DNA from: UBA4729 sp039931245 | GTDB lineage: Bacteria; Patescibacteriota; Saccharimonadia; Saccharimonadales; UBA4665 | Assembly (NCBI GenBank): GCA_039931245.1 | Contig: JBDTSH010000019.1 | Span: forward strand, 29,540-93,539 | Length of the DNA stretch: 64,000 nucleotides | Reading direction: 5' to 3' | Part shown: in pieces, positions 62,020 to 64,000 of the stretch | Position numbering within the stretch: the stretch's first letter is position 1 | Layout: the number at the start of each line of letters is the position of its first letter | Notes under the pieces: model-generated | Databases searched by the model: none | Told to the model about the DNA's origin: nothing | The model's input: the letters and a program-made list of their open reading frames with translations, nothing else | Program-made: the position numbers and the translations under genes

Positions 62020-63999
62020 ATGATATTGAAACTGAAAAATCGGAAAATTAAGAGTCGCGGCCTGCTAGTCTCGCTGGCTTTTTTGCCAGTATTATCTCTG
62101 TTAATAAGCGTCGCAACCCCCATGTTGCAGCCGCGCGCCTACGCCGCAACTGGCAGTAAAAGCGATATCGCCGACCGCGTCTTTTCTTATCAAGCCCTCC
62201 TAATGATGACCAGCCAGTGTGTCTGGACGCCTGGTGACGGCGCAATTAGGGCAGCCGAGGTGCCAGGCTGGATGGCGACCGATCACAACGGCAATAATAT
62301 GAACGAGCGGGTTGGCAGCGCTTTCCAAAAATATATCGGTATTTCTGATGCGAATCTTGCTCTATCCGATTGTGACGACCCTCTCTGGATAAACAAAGCC
62401 CTGACTCTATGGGGATATAATTCGGCCGACTTCTTAAAAGCGATTCAAAACGCCGGCGGTTTCCGTACCGACAAGCCCAACTATACGACCTATGCTGTGC
62501 GTGACCACACTCGCGAATGGACAGCCATCAAAAAAGTAGTTCAAAATAGCTCTTTCTACAAAGGCTCGTCGGCATCAGGCCTATCGGCAGACGAAAAGTA
62601 CTACGATTGGTTGACCAACTTTACCACGCAGTGTTCGGCAACTTTTTCGACTTCGGCGAATAAGAATAACAGTGAAGAGAATATCAGCGCTAAAACACAG
62701 GCCTACGTAAACGGCACGCTTACCGACGGCTACTGGCACTACAATGCGAATATAATAGACAAGGTGGACGTCGGGACAGCCCTAACCAGTGACGGCGCTT
62801 CAAGTTGCGGTGACATGGCTAAAGCGGTAACGAATCCGGCAAATCTCAACGCCTTCATCACATACATTAAGGCCGGCGGAGCAGCCCCTCAAAGTGGGAC
62901 AGGTGGTTCCGGGGCAGCGGGCAATGACAATTTGGACGTCAATTGTGGTAGCAAAGTGGCCGTAATATTAAACCCGCTCAATTGGTTAATGTGCCCGATA
63001 ATTGAGAGCCTGACGGGCGTCGCTCGTGGCCTCGATAGCGGCATTAACTCTATGATGACTATTGATGTGAGCAAAACCTTCGCGAAGACGCCCAAAGTCG
63101 GTAATTATGGTGCCTGGCAGCAAATGCGTATCTACGCCATCATATTCTTAGTAATCGCTACGCTCGCCATCGTTATCTCGCAGGCCCTAGGGTTTGAGTT
63201 GCTGGACGCCTACACTGTTCGCAAGGTTTTACCAAGGTTGCTCGTTGCCGCCGTTGCCATTTCTATCTCATGGGAACTTATGACATTCTTCGTCGGGCTG
63301 ACGAACGACTTAGGCAACGGCATTAGGGCTATCATTTATGCCCCCTTTACGAGTCTGCTGAAAGGGAACACCGTCAACCTCGGGGGCGGCGGAATGTTTA
63401 TCGCTGATTTGATTGGGGCTGGAGCCATCGCTGCACTCGGTGTTATGGGTTTGCTTAGCTTCGTGGCAACAGCCGCTCTCGCGGTAGCGGTGGCCTTCCT
63501 AGTCCTCGTGCTTCGGCAGCTCCTCATCACCGTGCTCATCATTGTTGCCCCGGTTGCTATCGTCTGTTACATCCTTCCCAATACGCAAAAAATATGGAGT
63601 CTCTGGTGGGATTCATTCTCGAAAGGCCTGATGATGTTTCCGATTATTGCTGCCTTCATCGCGGTTGGTCGTGTAGGGGCAGCGACAGCGTCGCAGACTG
63701 CAACGCAGGGCGGCGGCGCGCTTTATAGCTTCATCGCCTTCGTCTCCTATTTTGCGCCCTACTTCCTTATACCACTCAGCTTTAAATTCGCCGGAGGAGC
63801 GATTGGTAGCATCGGCGGGGCTGTACATAACGGTGGCCGCGGGATCACCGGTGGCCTTAAAAAATACCGCCAAGGGCAGCTTCAGACGCACGGTGGTCGT
63901 CGTGTTGAAAGTGCCAGCCGTCGCGTTCTGCAGAAGCGAGCCGATATAAATGACGCGCTTAACACTCAAGCCTCCAGTGCAAACCGGAGTCGTTTTTAG
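62020..63999 (+). CDS. VirB6/TrbL-like T4SS inner-membrane protein
   Basis: 659 residues, complete. Signal peptide (cleavage near AYAA), an outer domain of ~300 residues with several cysteines, about seven transmembrane helices from residue ~365 to ~600 (including MFFV/TFFVGLTNDLGNGI and LRQLLITVLIIVAPVAIVCY) and a basic cytoplasmic tail. The topology and the position next to VirB2-like pilins fit VirB6/TrbL of type IV secretion. Remaining T4SS genes probably lie beyond the right edge. Confidence 0.8.
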   Translation: MILKLKNRKIKSRGLLVSLAFLPVLSLLISVATPMLQPRAYAATGSKSDIADRVFSYQALLMMTSQCVWTPGDGAIRAAEVPGWMATDHNGNNMNERVGSAFQKYIGISDANLALSDCDDPLWINKALTLWGYNSADFLKAIQNAGGFRTDKPNYTTYAVRDHTREWTAIKKVVQNSSFYKGSSASGLSADEKYYDWLTNFTTQCSATFSTSANKNNSEENISAKTQAYVNGTLTDGYWHYNANIIDKVDVGTALTSDGASSCGDMAKAVTNPANLNAFITYIKAGGAAPQSGTGGSGAAGNDNLDVNCGSKVAVILNPLNWLMCPIIESLTGVARGLDSGINSMMTIDVSKTFAKTPKVGNYGAWQQMRIYAIIFLVIATLAIVISQALGFELLDAYTVRKVLPRLLVAAVAISISWELMTFFVGLTNDLGNGIRAIIYAPFTSLLKGNTVNLGGGGMFIADLIGAGAIAALGVMGLLSFVATAALAVAVAFLVLVLRQLLITVLIIVAPVAIVCYILPNTQKIWSLWWDSFSKGLMMFPIIAAFIAVGRVGAATASQTATQGGGALYSFIAFVSYFAPYFLIPLSFKFAGGAIGSIGGAVHNGGRGITGGLKKYRQGQLQTHGGRRVESASRRVLQKRADINDALNTQASSANRSRF

Positions 64000-64000
64000 C

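Overview
The window looks like a chromosomal segment of a Candidate Phyla Radiation (Patescibacteria) bacterium, most likely a Saccharibacteria (TM7) relative. This is inferred from gene content and compaction; no rRNA is present to confirm it. Supporting features are very tight packing (convergent genes often overlap), many small membrane proteins of unknown function, a shortened MurE, minimal versions of housekeeping enzymes, and a VirB2/VirB6-type secretion locus with several tandem pilin genes. TAA, TAG and TGA all serve as stops, so the standard bacterial code applies, unlike the UGA=Gly code of Gracilibacteria and Absconditabacteria.

Layout. 1-7.1 kb: RNA metabolism and translation on the minus strand (RNase J, uracil-DNA glycosylase, PNPase, S15, TruB, a degenerate DHH-type protein). 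7.3-17.9 kb: S20, HolA, a trehalose synthase/phosphatase fusion, MutM, a DciA-like miniprotein, small membrane proteins, PolA and a second sigma-70 factor. 18-26.3 kb: a type II P-type ATPase, a PgeF-like protein plus M15 peptidase pair, and a dnaG-rpoD-kinase operon. 26.3-35.3 kb: Orn, an FMN reductase/HxlR pair, MsrB, ArgS, DUF1361, a cupin, and groES-groEL behind two CIRCE operators. 35.3-40.9 kb: an unusual cassette of two kinase-fold proteins, two paralogous HAD phosphatases and an orphan protein. 41-50.2 kb: an arginine-deiminase-fold enzyme, lipoprotein, MurE, TsaD, ValS, an XRE-HAD fusion, HIT and a HAD phosphatase. 50.3-58.5 kb: three tRNA-Ser genes, one tRNA-Arg, a toxin-antitoxin module, a ferric-reductase-like flavocytochrome, an SGNH hydrolase, YihY and several microproteins. 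58.5-64 kb: Hsp20, then six VirB2-like pilin genes divergent from a VirB6/TrbL-like membrane protein.

Two themes recur. First, about 32 genes have a TATAAT/TATACT-type -10 box ending only 6-10 nt before the start codon, which points to widespread leaderless transcription; genes with clear Shine-Dalgarno sites (rpsT, groES, hsp20, the microproteins) form the other class. Second, several core enzymes have lost cofactor or catalytic ligands: DnaG lacks all four zinc ligands, the family 4 UDG lacks all four Fe-S cysteines, PolA lacks proofreading residues, and the DHH-type and XRE-HAD proteins have altered active sites.

The most interesting candidates for undescribed biology are the kinase/HAD cassette (35.3-40.9 kb) and the multi-pilin secretion locus (59.2-64 kb).
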